Of a DNA stretch of 49,853 nucleotides, positions 1 through 7,676 are shown piece by piece. The DNA is taken from contig JBGAIL010000010.1 of assembly GCA_044225565.1 (NCBI GenBank), forward strand, positions 1-49,853, given 5' to 3'. Source of the stretch: CAVXAE01 sp044225565. Its GTDB lineage: Bacteria > Pseudomonadota > Gammaproteobacteria > Steroidobacterales > Steroidobacteraceae. The notes beneath the pieces are model-generated. The model ran no database searches, was not told the origin of the DNA, and saw only the letters and a list, made by a program, of their open reading frames with translations. Position numbers and translations under genes: made by a program. The first letter of the stretch is position 1. Every line of letters starts with the position of its first letter.

Positions 1-901
1 ATAGCACGGTCACGATGGTGTGGCCCGGCCCGAGCTCGCGTGCCACGCGCACTGCGGCCGCGACGTTGATGCCACTGGTGCTGCCCAACAGCAGCCCATC
101 TTCCTTCAGCAGCCGATAGACGAAGCGCACGGTCTCGAGGTCCTCCACGTGCACGGCGTCGTCCAGTTTCGCGCCCGCGAAATTCTCCGTGATGCGCCCG
201 ATGCCGATGCCTTCGGTGATGGAGCCGGTGCCAGTGGACTTCAGCTGGCCGTTGCGCACGTGCTCATAAAGGCTGCTGCCCGGGGGATCGGCCAGCACGC
301 AACGGATCCCGGGATGCCTGGATTTCAGGAACGAAGACACGCCGGCCACGGTGCCGCCCGTGCCCGCCGCCGACACGAAGGCGTCGAGGCGGCCACCCGT
401 CTGCTCCCAGATCTCCGGGCCCGTCGTCTGGAAATGCGCCTCGCGGTTCACCGTGTTGTCGAACTGGTTCGCCCAGATGGCATTCGGCAGGGACGCCGCC
501 AGGCGCGCCGCGAGCTTCTGATACTGGTTGGGATTGCTGTAGGGCACGGTGGGCACCTTGTGCAGCTCCGCGCCCAGCATCTCGAGCAGCCGGAATTTCT
601 CCGGCGACTGGTTGTCCGGCATCACGATGACGCAGCGATAGCCGCGTGCGTTGCAGACGTGCGCGAGCCCGATGCCGGTATTACCTGCAGTTCCTTCGAC
701 CACCGTGCCACCCGGGCGCAGCTCACCGCTCTTCTCGGCGGCGAGCACGATGGCCCGCGCTGCCCGATCCTTCACCGAGCCGCCGGGATTCATGAATTCG
801 GCCTTGCCGAGGATGTCGCAGCCGGTCTCTTCGCTCACGCCACGCAGACGGATCAGCGGGGTGTTCCCGATCGCTTCGACGATGCCGTCACGAACGCTCA
901 T
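1..901 (-). CDS. cysK: Cysteine synthase (O-acetylserine sulfhydrylase), C-terminus beyond window edge
   Basis: PLP enzyme that makes cysteine from O-acetylserine and sulfide, the last step of assimilatory sulfur metabolism in the cytoplasm. I read about 300 residues from the ATG at 901-899. The N-terminal IGNTPLIRL motif (11-19), the PLP lysine in GGSVKDRAAR (K44), and the GSTSGIN loop near the visible end are all family hallmarks; probably only a few tens of residues are missing. The substrate loop reads EGTAGNTGIGLA (69-80) where classical CysK has TSGNTG, so Ser is replaced by Ala at residue 72. The ATG overlaps the cysG stop (ATGA), so it is the third gene of a cysH-cysG-cysK operon. A cystathionine beta-synthase-like or CysM-like specificity cannot be excluded because of the altered loop. 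Confidence 0.9.
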   Translation of the reverse strand, partial: MSVRDGIVEAIGNTPLIRLRGVSEETGCDILGKAEFMNPGGSVKDRAARAIVLAAEKSGELRPGGTVVEGTAGNTGIGLAHVCNARGYRCVIVMPDNQSPEKFRLLEMLGAELHKVPTVPYSNPNQYQKLAARLAASLPNAIWANQFDNTVNREAHFQTTGPEIWEQTGGRLDAFVSAAGTGGTVAGVSSFLKSRHPGIRCVLADPPGSSLYEHVRNGQLKSTGTGSITEGIGIGRITENFAGAKLDDAVHVEDLETVRFVYRLLKEDGLLLGSTSGINVAAAVRVARELGPGHTIVTVL

Positions 902-2340
902 GTCGGCTCCCGCGTGACGAGCTCGCTCAGCGAATGCAGCTCTTCGTCCGCCGCCGCCCGCGCGTCGAGGTCGGTGCGGGCGAGGGCGGCGACACGGCCC
1001 ACGACGAGCAGTGCCGGAGGCGAGATCGACACCCTGTTGGCCGCATCTTCGATGGTGCCGAGCGTGCCGCGAACGATGCGCTGCTCCGCGAGCGAAGCCC
1101 GCTCGACGATGGCTACAGGGAGATCCGCATTGGCGCCGGATGCGCGCAGGCGCGAAACGATACGCGGCAGTTGCGCTACACCCATGTAAAACACCACGGT
1201 ATGGTGAGGTTGCGCCAGCGATCCCCAGTCCAGAGTCTCGTCGTCGAGCGCGTGCCCTGCGGCGAGCGTGACGCTCTGCGCGAGGTTGCGATGGGTCAGC
1301 GGGATGTTGGCGATGGCCGCGGCACCGAGCGCTGCCGTGATGCCGGGCACCACGACGAACGGAATGCCGTGCGCGCGCAGCACTTCGATTTCCTCGCCAC
1401 CCCGACCAAAAACGAACGGATCGCCGCCCTTCAGGCGAGCGACGCGCAGGCCCCGGGAGGCATAGCGCACCATCAGCTCGTGGATGCGCGCCTGGGTCTG
1501 ATGATGGTCCCCGCCGGTCTCCTTGCCGACGAAGACACGTTCCGCGTCGCGCCGCGCGCGCTCGATGACGGCATCGGAGACGAGCCGGTCGTAGAGCACG
1601 ACGTCTGCCTGCTGGAGCAGTTGCAGTGCGCGCAGCGTGAGCAGGTCCGGATCACCCGGGCCCGCGCCGATGATGTACACCTCGCCGCTGGCGCGCCGCC
1701 CCTTCAGCTCGCTCGCGAAAGCTTCACCCACGCCGGATTCGTCGCCGGCCAGCACCCGCGAGCCGACGATGCCGCCGATGATGCGCTCCCAGAACGGCCG
1801 GCGTTCGCCCGGGGGCAAAGCTTCCTGCACTTCCTTCCTACGGTCGCCGACGAAGCGTGCCAGCGCGCCGAGCCTTGCCGGCAGCAGCGCTTCGAGCTGT
1901 TCGCGCACGCGCCGGGCAAGCACTGGCGACTGCCCGCCCGAGCCCACTGCGACGACGACTGGCGAACGGTCGATGATGGCGGGGAAGATGAACGTGGACA
2001 GCTCGGGATCGTCCACGACGTTCACAGGCACGTTGCGCTCGCGCGCAGCCTGCGAGACTCCTGCATTCACTTCGCGCAGCGAGGTCGCTGCAATGACGAG
2101 TTGCGCGCCCTCGAGATGAGAGGGCTCGAAGCGAGCCTCCACATGGCGCAATACAGGTGCCGACGCCTGCCTGGCGGCCTCGACGAGGGCCTTCAGCTCT
2201 TCCGTCAGCTGGGGCGCAACGATGGTGACGCGCGCTCCCGCCTTGCGCAGCAGATCCACCTTGCGCAGCGCGACGCGCCCGCCACCGACGACGACAGCCG
2301 TCTGGCCCTGCAGCCGTACGAATATGGGCAGGTAATCCAT
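898..2340 (-). CDS. cysG: Multifunctional siroheme synthase CysG
   Basis: Makes siroheme, the prosthetic group of sulfite reductase, from uroporphyrinogen III: methyltransferase, precorrin-2 dehydrogenase and ferrochelatase activities in one chain. The 480-residue protein starts MDYLPIFVRLQGQ; the NAD-binding GGGRVALRK (19-27) opens the N-terminal dehydrogenase/chelatase half, and the C-terminal SUMT half shows GAGPGDPDLLTLRA, GGDPFVFGRGGEE and VVPGITAALGAAA. The open frame continues upstream to 2430, but the family start matches the ATG at 2340, 17 nt after the cysH stop. Downstream it overlaps cysK by 4 nt. Length is slightly above the E. coli protein (457). Placement between cysH and cysK fits a role serving CysI encoded at 5462-7114. 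Confidence 0.95.
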   Translation of the reverse strand: MDYLPIFVRLQGQTAVVVGGGRVALRKVDLLRKAGARVTIVAPQLTEELKALVEAARQASAPVLRHVEARFEPSHLEGAQLVIAATSLREVNAGVSQAARERNVPVNVVDDPELSTFIFPAIIDRSPVVVAVGSGGQSPVLARRVREQLEALLPARLGALARFVGDRRKEVQEALPPGERRPFWERIIGGIVGSRVLAGDESGVGEAFASELKGRRASGEVYIIGAGPGDPDLLTLRALQLLQQADVVLYDRLVSDAVIERARRDAERVFVGKETGGDHHQTQARIHELMVRYASRGLRVARLKGGDPFVFGRGGEEIEVLRAHGIPFVVVPGITAALGAAAIANIPLTHRNLAQSVTLAAGHALDDETLDWGSLAQPHHTVVFYMGVAQLPRIVSRLRASGANADLPVAIVERASLAEQRIVRGTLGTIEDAANRVSISPPALLVVGRVAALARTDLDARAAADEELHSLSELVTREPT

Positions 2341-2357
2341 GGTGAGGCTCCGGAAGA

Positions 2358-3077
2358 TCAGCTCTGCCCGACGGCCGACCGCACGCGCGGATGCAATCCG
2401 CACTCGCGAGACTCGGGGCGCTCCCACCACCAGCGGCCCGCACGAGGATCTTCACCGGGCTGGATCGCGCGGGTGCAGGGCTGGCAGCCGATGCTGGGGT
2501 ACTGCTTGTCGTGCAGCATGTTGTAGGGAAGATGCCGCGCGCGGATGTACTGCCACACCTGCTCTTCGGTCCAGTCGAGCAGAGGGCTGATCTTCTGCAG
2601 GCCGTACGTGGCGTCCCATTCGATGAACTCGCCCTTCGCACGCGTGGCCGACTGCTGACGGCGCACTCCAGTGATCCAGGCGGAATAGCCGGCGACGCCG
2701 CGCTTGAACGGCTCGACCTTGCGCACCGCGCAGCAGTTAATGCGCGCCTCGAGGCTGTGATAGAAGCCGTTGATGCCTTGCGAGGCCACAAGGCTCTGCA
2801 GGGCCGTCGCATCCGGGGACATCAGGCGGATCTGCTTCTTGTAGCGCCGCTCGAGCCGCTCGAGGAGGTCGTAGGTCTCCTGGGGGAGCCGGCCGGTGTC
2901 GATGCTGAAGATGTCGATCTCGGGCACGTGGGACCAGATGACGTCGGTGAGCACCATCGCCTCGGCACCGAGGCTGTTCGAGTACACCACCTTGCCGTAC
3001 TGGCGCACGGCATCCGTGAGCAGGTCGCGCACCGCGGCGGCTTTCTGCTCGAGCTCGAGAGTGAGGACTTCTCCCAT
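2358..3077 (-). CDS. cysH: Assimilatory adenylyl-sulfate reductase, Fe-S type CysH
   Basis: Reduces activated sulfate to sulfite with thioredoxin as electron donor. The 239-residue protein has the PAPS-reductase fold with SNSLGAEAMVLTDVI (33-47), IDTGRLPQETY and the catalytic Cys in ECGLH (C226). It also carries the paired cysteines NCCAV (C115, C116) and CQPC (C198, C201), which ligate a [4Fe-4S] cluster; by family knowledge this marks the APS-reducing type (as in Pseudomonas) rather than the E. coli PAPS reductase. An in-frame upstream extension to 3278 is possible on paper but has no homology to the family; ATG 3077 is chosen because it follows the promoter at 3087-3115. No Shine-Dalgarno precedes it. 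First gene of cysH-cysG-cysK. Confidence 0.93.
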   Translation of the reverse strand: MGEVLTLELEQKAAAVRDLLTDAVRQYGKVVYSNSLGAEAMVLTDVIWSHVPEIDIFSIDTGRLPQETYDLLERLERRYKKQIRLMSPDATALQSLVASQGINGFYHSLEARINCCAVRKVEPFKRGVAGYSAWITGVRRQQSATRAKGEFIEWDATYGLQKISPLLDWTEEQVWQYIRARHLPYNMLHDKQYPSIGCQPCTRAIQPGEDPRAGRWWWERPESRECGLHPRVRSAVGQS

Positions 3078-3086
3078 GGGACGCGG

Positions 3087-3115
3087 ACTATATCGGCCGT
3101 TCCAGGGGCTCAGAA
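3087..3115 (-). promoter_or_regulatory. cysH promoter, -10 box 9 nt from the ATG (leaderless candidate)
   Basis: Reading the minus strand: TTCTGA (3115-3110), 17-nt spacer, TATAGT (3092-3087), then CCGCGTCCC and the cysH ATG. The same -35/-10 pair with the same 17-nt spacing and the same TATAGTCCGC core precedes cysI at 7122-7150. A start site about 7 nt after the -10 would fall at or next to the ATG. The weak -35 fits an activator such as CysB, encoded divergently. Inference from sequence only. Confidence 0.6.
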
Positions 3116-3303
3116 CGAATGGTTGCTTCTGAGGCGCTATGGAGTGGTTATGGTGCGGTGACGGGCCGGCCGGCCCGCCGCCGGCGCTGATAACGGAAAC
3201 GCATAAGGACATGTCGTATCGGCTGACGGGGCTGCACTTTGGCGCCCATCGCGAAGTGAGATAGGCTTCCGGCCCCATTCACGCCCAGCAGGCCCTTTCC
3301 CCC

Positions 3304-4281
3304 ATGAAGCTGCACCAGCTTCGCTACCTTGCGGCCATCGCGCAGAGCGGCCTCAATATCACGGCTGCCGCGCAGAAGCTGCATACCTCCCAGCCGGGGG
3401 TGAGCAAGCAGATCAAGCTGCTCGAGGACGAGCTCGGCTTCCAGATCTTCGTGCGCGAAGGGCGCAACCTCACCCGCATCACGCCGGCGGGGCAGCAGGT
3501 CATCGAGCGCGCGCTGCGCATCCTGCAGGAGACGCAGAGCATCAAGAACCTGGCGACGGAGCTGCGCGACGAGGGCAAGGGCAGCCTTTCCATCGGCACC
3601 ACGCACACCCAGGCGAGATACGTGCTGCCGGGAGTGATCCGCGAGTTCCGCAGCCGCTATGGCAACGTGCGGCTCAACCTGCACCAGGGCACCTCCGAGC
3701 AGATCGCGGAGATGATGGAGCACGATCGCATCGATTTCGCGATCGCCACCGGCTCCGAACAGCTGTTCGACGATCTCACGCTGCTGCCGTGCTATCGGTG
3801 GCACCGCGCGGTCGTGGTGCCGCGAAACCATCCGCTGGCGTCCATGACGGGCAAGCTGAGCCTGAAGGCCCTGGCGAACCACCCCCTGGTCACGTACACG
3901 TTCAGCTTTTCAGGGCCGTCCTCGTTGCACGAGGCGTTCGCGAAGGCGGGCTTCACGCCGAACGTGGCCATCACGGCGCGGGATGCGGACGTGATCAAGA
4001 CCTATGTCCGTCTGGGACTCGGCGTGGGCATCGTGGCGAGCATGGCCATCGTGGCGGGCGAGGACGACGACCTCGTCGCGCTCGACGCCTCGCATATCTT
4101 CTCCGCGCACACCACGTGGATCGGCTTCCGCCGTGGCACCTTGCTCCGACGCTACATGTACGACTTCGTGCAGCTGCTGGCCCCTCACCTCGACCGCAGG
4201 CTGGTGGAACGCGCCCACCGTGCCTCTTCGCCGGCCGAGGTCGCAGAGCTGGTCGGGGACATCGAGCTGCCGCAGCGCTGA
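3304..4281 (+). CDS. cysB: LysR-type transcriptional regulator of cysteine biosynthesis
   Basis: CysB-type activator of the sulfur assimilation genes, responding in known systems to N-acetylserine/O-acetylserine. The 325-residue protein begins MKLHQLRYLAAIAQSGLNIT with a LysR winged helix (HTH about residues 18-45, including LHTSQPGVSKQI), then a periplasmic-binding-like effector domain. Length is essentially that of E. coli CysB (324), and the N-terminus matches CysB/Cbl more closely than generic LysR proteins. It is divergent from cysH across a 226-nt spacer (3078-3303) that must hold both promoters and probably CysB sites. No convincing Shine-Dalgarno precedes the ATG. Cbl is the alternative, but the clustering with cysHGK supports CysB. 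Confidence 0.93.
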   Translation: MKLHQLRYLAAIAQSGLNITAAAQKLHTSQPGVSKQIKLLEDELGFQIFVREGRNLTRITPAGQQVIERALRILQETQSIKNLATELRDEGKGSLSIGTTHTQARYVLPGVIREFRSRYGNVRLNLHQGTSEQIAEMMEHDRIDFAIATGSEQLFDDLTLLPCYRWHRAVVVPRNHPLASMTGKLSLKALANHPLVTYTFSFSGPSSLHEAFAKAGFTPNVAITARDADVIKTYVRLGLGVGIVASMAIVAGEDDDLVALDASHIFSAHTTWIGFRRGTLLRRYMYDFVQLLAPHLDRRLVERAHRASSPAEVAELVGDIELPQR

Positions 4282-4332
4282 GCCTGCGCCGGCCGAGGGC
4301 GGGCCGGGCGCTCGGCAGTGCGACGCCCGCTC

Positions 4333-4869
4333 TCAGGTCGCCGATGCAGTCACCAGCTGGCCATCCTTCACGGGAATCCGCTCGCCCGGGTCGTGATCCA
4401 TCCTCACCGTGCCCGTGCGGTCGCCAATGCGATAGCTCACGTCGTAGCCGATGCGCTCTTCGTGCGAATCATAGACCGTCGCACACTTCCGTTCGGTCGT
4501 GGTGACCGTGTTCTTGTCCTGCATGCGCTTCTGCACACGGTTGCCTGCATAGCCACCCGCCGCGGCGCCTGCGACACGCGCGATGTCCTGGCCGCTGCCG
4601 CTTCCGACTTGATGTCCGACCACGCCGCCAACCACCGCGCCCAGCACGGTGCCCGTGACGCGATGAGTATCTTTCGTCGGCGCCTTCGACGTCGTAGTCA
4701 CGTCGCGGCATTCCTCCCGGGGATTGCGCACGGTCTTCATCACTGGCTCGACTTGTGTGACCTGCGCGTAATCCTCGCCATGACTTTTGAGTGAATAGCC
4801 CGCCACGGCTCCACCAGCCGCCGCCACGATGGCACCGATCACCAGGCCCGTCGCCAGAGACTTGTTCAT
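4333..4869 (-). CDS. Glycine-zipper 2TM envelope protein (SlyB / 17 kDa antigen type)
   Basis: Small predicted envelope protein of 178 residues. A hydrophobic N-terminal segment (about 8-26, LVIGAIVAAAGGAVAGY) serves as signal or anchor; a second Gly/Ala/Val-rich hairpin, GTVLGAVVGGVVGHQ then GAAAGGYAGN, is the glycine-zipper 2TM signature. The C-terminal third has Cys, Tyr and charged residues ending in a DHDPGERIPV motif that recurs in the protein at 33427-34050. An AGGAGG ribosome-binding site lies 9 nt before the ATG. It lies between cysB and the DUF934 gene but has its own upstream region (4870-5004). Molecular function is unknown; the family is generally linked to outer-membrane integrity. 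Confidence 0.8.
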   Translation of the reverse strand: MNKSLATGLVIGAIVAAAGGAVAGYSLKSHGEDYAQVTQVEPVMKTVRNPREECRDVTTTSKAPTKDTHRVTGTVLGAVVGGVVGHQVGSGSGQDIARVAGAAAGGYAGNRVQKRMQDKNTVTTTERKCATVYDSHEERIGYDVSYRIGDRTGTVRMDHDPGERIPVKDGQLVTASAT

Positions 4870-5004
4870 AGGCTTGTTCCTCCTGTGCTTCCGATCGAGC
4901 GAGGAGCATGCCGTCGGCGGGGACGGGGCCGATGCGACCGACTTCGCAGGCCGGACGCCGGCCGGAGAAGAATCGCGGATTTGTCGCGGGAGGGCGACGT
5001 TTTT

Positions 5005-5487
5005 TCAGGTGTGCGGCGCGGAGGTGGATTGCAGCACGCCGCGCGGCTGATAGGCGACGGAGTAGAGATTCAAGGCGCGGCGCGCCGCCTCGAAATCCTC
5101 GCCTTCCGCGAGCTCGAAGGAATCGAACCCGCAACGCGACATGTAAAACACCTGATCCCGCTTCACTGCGCCCACGGCTCGCACTTCGCCGGCGAAGTGA
5201 TAGCGATCGCGCAGCGGGCGCGCGAGCGAATAACCGCGGCCATCGCCGGGACTCGGGAATTCGATGGCGACGAGCGCCAGGCGTGGAAGGAATTCGACGA
5301 GCTCATCGAGCCGCGTGGCCGGACCCACGCGCACGCCGAGGCGGCCGCCGGACCCGGCCCGTCTCGCAGCGTCCGCACGCAGCTCTGCGACGGGCACGAT
5401 GACTGCTTCCGCGCTTTCCGCGCCGGGCTCGCCGGCGTAGCGCCAGTCGTCCGCGACGATCTCACGCTGCCGCAGGAGTTTGCGCAT
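5005..5487 (-). CDS. DUF934 family protein, sulfite reductase partner
   Basis: A 160-residue DUF934 protein. The family is found almost always directly after a CysI-type sulfite reductase in proteobacteria that lack a classical CysJ, and is thought to help electron supply or assembly; its biochemistry is not established. Recognisable features are the GRLGVRVGPATRLDEL segment, LALVAIEFPSPGDGRGYSLAR and VFYMSRCGFDSFEL (about residues 128-141), typical of DUF934. The ATG at 5487 lies inside the 3' end of cysI (26-nt overlap) with an AAGGAG site 7 nt upstream, so translation is coupled to cysI. No cofactor-binding motif is evident apart from one conserved Cys. Confidence 0.85.
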   Translation of the reverse strand: MRKLLRQREIVADDWRYAGEPGAESAEAVIVPVAELRADAARRAGSGGRLGVRVGPATRLDELVEFLPRLALVAIEFPSPGDGRGYSLARPLRDRYHFAGEVRAVGAVKRDQVFYMSRCGFDSFELAEGEDFEAARRALNLYSVAYQPRGVLQSTSAPHT

Positions 5488-7114
5488 ACACGCGCTCCTT
5501 GAAAGGCTGCACGCCGACGCGGCGCACCGTGTCGATGAAGACCTCTTCGTCGAGCCGCCGCTCGCGATACACCTCGACGATGCGCGCGACGGTCTCCGCG
5601 ACCTCGTTCTGGCGCACCGAAGGGCCGATGACCTGGCCGAGTGCCGTGAAGCCGTTGACCGAGCCGCCGAGCGTGATCTGGTACCACTCCTCGCCGTGCT
5701 TGTCGACGCCGAGGATGCCGATGTGGCCGACGTGATGGTGACCGCAGGCGTTCATGCAGCCGGACATCTTGATCTCGATGTCGCCGAGATCGTAGAGATA
5801 GTCGAGATCCTCGAAGCGCTGCTGAATCTGGCTCGCCACGTTCAGCGTGCCCGCATTGGCGAGCGAGCAGAAGTCGAGCCCCGGGCAGGCGATCATGTCC
5901 GTGAGCGTGCCGATGTTCGGGAAGGAGAGCCCCTGGGCATTGAGCTGCTCCCACAGCACGCGCAGGTCACTCTGCCGCACGTCCGCGAGCAGCAGGTTCT
6001 GATTGTGCGTGACGCGCACCATGCCGAAGCTGTAGCGGTCGGCCAGAGCGGCGACCTGCTCCATTTGCTCCGAAGTCATGTCGCCTGGCACCGCGCCGTG
6101 GGCCTTGAGCGAGACGAACACGACGCGATAGCCCGGAATCTTGTGCGCGCGCGTGTTGTACCGGTACCAGGCCTTGAATTGCGCGTCGCCGTCGTCGACC
6201 GCCACATCCTCGAGCTTCGCGTAGGCCGGCGGCGTGAAGAACGCGCGGATGCGATCCACTTCGGACTGTGGCAGTTGCGGCGCGGCCTCGCGGGAAGCGA
6301 GCCATTCGGCTTCGACCTGGTCGCGGAATTTCTCGATGCCGAGCGATTTGACCAGCACCTTGATGCGCGCCTTGTGGATGTTGTCCCGGCGGCCGTACTG
6401 GTTGTAGACGCGCAGGATCGCCTCGAGGTACGAGAGCAGGTGCGGCAACGGCAGGAACTCGCGGATCGTCTGGCCGATGATCGGCTGGCGCCCGAGCCCG
6501 CCGCCCACCAGCACCTCGAAGCCGATGTTGCCGTCCGCGTCGCGTTTCATGTGCAGGCCGACGTCGTGCACCTCGGAAGCGGCACGGTCCGCCGGCGAGC
6601 CGGTGACGGCGATCTTGAACTTGCGCGGCAGGTAGGTGAACTCGGGATGCAGCGTCGCCCACTGACGGATGATCTCGCAGTAGGGGCGGGGATCGTCGAT
6701 CTCGTCCACGGCGACGCCGGCCAGGTGGTCGGCCGTGACGTTGCGCACGCAGTTGCCGCTGGTCTGGATGGCGTGCATCTGCACGGTGGCGAGCTCGGCG
6801 AGGATGTCCGGCACGTCCTGAAGCTTGGGCCAGTTGAGCTGGAGGTTCTGGCGGGTGGTGAAATGCCCGTAGCCGCGGTCGTAGCGGCGGGCGACGGCGG
6901 CGAGCTGGCGCAGCTGCGCCGTGCTCAGCAGTCCGTACGGAATCGAGATGCGCAGCATTGGCGCATGGCGCTGGATGTACAGGCCATTGCGAAGCCGCAG
7001 GGGACGGAACTCGTCCTCGCTCAGCCGTCCTGCGAGGAAGCGCTGAGTCTGATCACGGAATTCGGCCACGCGCTGTTCGACCAGCGCCTGGTCTATGGAG
7101 TCGTACCGGTACAT
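5462..7114 (-). CDS. cysI: Assimilatory sulfite reductase hemoprotein (nitrite/sulfite reductase family)
   Basis: Six-electron reduction of sulfite to sulfide using siroheme coupled to a [4Fe-4S] cluster. The 550-residue protein has both ferredoxin-like half-domains and siroheme domains, with FTTRQNLQLNW and GNCVRNVTAD in the N-terminal half and the cluster/siroheme cysteines C410-X5-C416 (CPGLDFC) and C453-X3-C457 (CMNACGHHHVGHIG). This is the proteobacterial type associated with DUF934; no CysJ flavoprotein is in the window, so the donor may be ferredoxin. The open frame extends upstream to 7210, but ATG 7114 matches the family start and follows the promoter at 7122-7150. A nitrite reductase role is possible but the cys context argues for sulfite. 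Confidence 0.93.
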   Translation of the reverse strand: MYRYDSIDQALVEQRVAEFRDQTQRFLAGRLSEDEFRPLRLRNGLYIQRHAPMLRISIPYGLLSTAQLRQLAAVARRYDRGYGHFTTRQNLQLNWPKLQDVPDILAELATVQMHAIQTSGNCVRNVTADHLAGVAVDEIDDPRPYCEIIRQWATLHPEFTYLPRKFKIAVTGSPADRAASEVHDVGLHMKRDADGNIGFEVLVGGGLGRQPIIGQTIREFLPLPHLLSYLEAILRVYNQYGRRDNIHKARIKVLVKSLGIEKFRDQVEAEWLASREAAPQLPQSEVDRIRAFFTPPAYAKLEDVAVDDGDAQFKAWYRYNTRAHKIPGYRVVFVSLKAHGAVPGDMTSEQMEQVAALADRYSFGMVRVTHNQNLLLADVRQSDLRVLWEQLNAQGLSFPNIGTLTDMIACPGLDFCSLANAGTLNVASQIQQRFEDLDYLYDLGDIEIKMSGCMNACGHHHVGHIGILGVDKHGEEWYQITLGGSVNGFTALGQVIGPSVRQNEVAETVARIVEVYRERRLDEEVFIDTVRRVGVQPFKERVYAQTPAAA

Positions 7115-7121
7115 CGGGCGG

Positions 7122-7150
7122 ACTATAGGCGCGGGGGGCTGCATGCAGAA
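7122..7150 (-). promoter_or_regulatory. cysI promoter, -10 box 7 nt from the ATG (leaderless candidate)
   Basis: On the minus strand: TTCTGC (7150-7145), 17-nt spacer, TATAGT (7127-7122), then CCGCCCG and the cysI ATG. It matches the cysH promoter in -35, spacing, -10 and the following CCGC. No ribosome-binding site is visible, consistent with a transcript starting at the ATG. Regulation by CysB is inferred from context, not from a recognised binding site. Confidence 0.6.
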
Positions 7151-7220
7151 ATAGCCCCTCGTTGGGTATGCCCGTCGGAAAGTTATGAGGGATACTACCG
7201 GCCCCGGCAAAGAGGCCCTT

Positions 7221-7676
7221 ATGTCAGGACTTTACTTCGAGCAGCTCGAGGTCGGCCAGCGCTTCGAGCACGCCGTGCGCCGCACGGTCACCGAGATGGA
7301 CAACGTGCTCTTCAGCACCCTCACCATGAACCCGGCGGCGCTGCACCTGGACGAGGAATACTGCAAGGGCACGCCTTTCGGCCAGCGCATCGTCAACAGC
7401 CTGTTCACGCTCGGCCTGATGATCGGCCTCACGGTTTCGGACACCACCTTCGGCACGACCCTGGCGAACCTCGGCATGGAGGATGTGAGGTTTCCCAAGC
7501 CCGTCTTCCACGGGGACACGCTCCGGGTCGTCACCACGGTCGTCGCCAAACGGGAGAGCCAGTCGCGCAGGGATTCGGGCATCGTCACGTTCGAGCATCG
7601 CGCGACCAACCAGCGCGACGAGGAGGTGGCTTCGTGCCGGCGCGCGGCCCTCATGATGAAGCGGCCTGCCGCATGA
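7221..7676 (+). CDS. MaoC-type (R)-specific enoyl-CoA hydratase/dehydratase
   Basis: Single-hotdog MaoC-family protein of 151 residues, predicted to hydrate or dehydrate a CoA thioester. The active-site region NPAALHLDEEYCKGTPFG (about 37-54) has the Asn/His hydratase signature. The next gene is a CitE-like CoA-ester lyase overlapping by 4 nt; the same pairing (MaoC next to CitE) occurs beside acyl-CoA catabolism genes in actinobacteria (Rv2499c-Rv2498c), so the pair may act on a branched or dicarboxylic acyl-CoA. The ATG at 7221 is chosen over an in-frame ATG at 7185 because an AGAGG site lies 5 nt upstream. Divergent from cysI. Substrate unknown. Confidence 0.85.
   Translation: MSGLYFEQLEVGQRFEHAVRRTVTEMDNVLFSTLTMNPAALHLDEEYCKGTPFGQRIVNSLFTLGLMIGLTVSDTTFGTTLANLGMEDVRFPKPVFHGDTLRVVTTVVAKRESQSRRDSGIVTFEHRATNQRDEEVASCRRAALMMKRPAA

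Noticed and set aside
4282..4332. Possible terminator between cysB and the convergent glycine-zipper gene (GCCGAG...CTCGGC).
   Set aside because: The stem is short with a long GC-rich loop and no T-tract, so I cannot support it.
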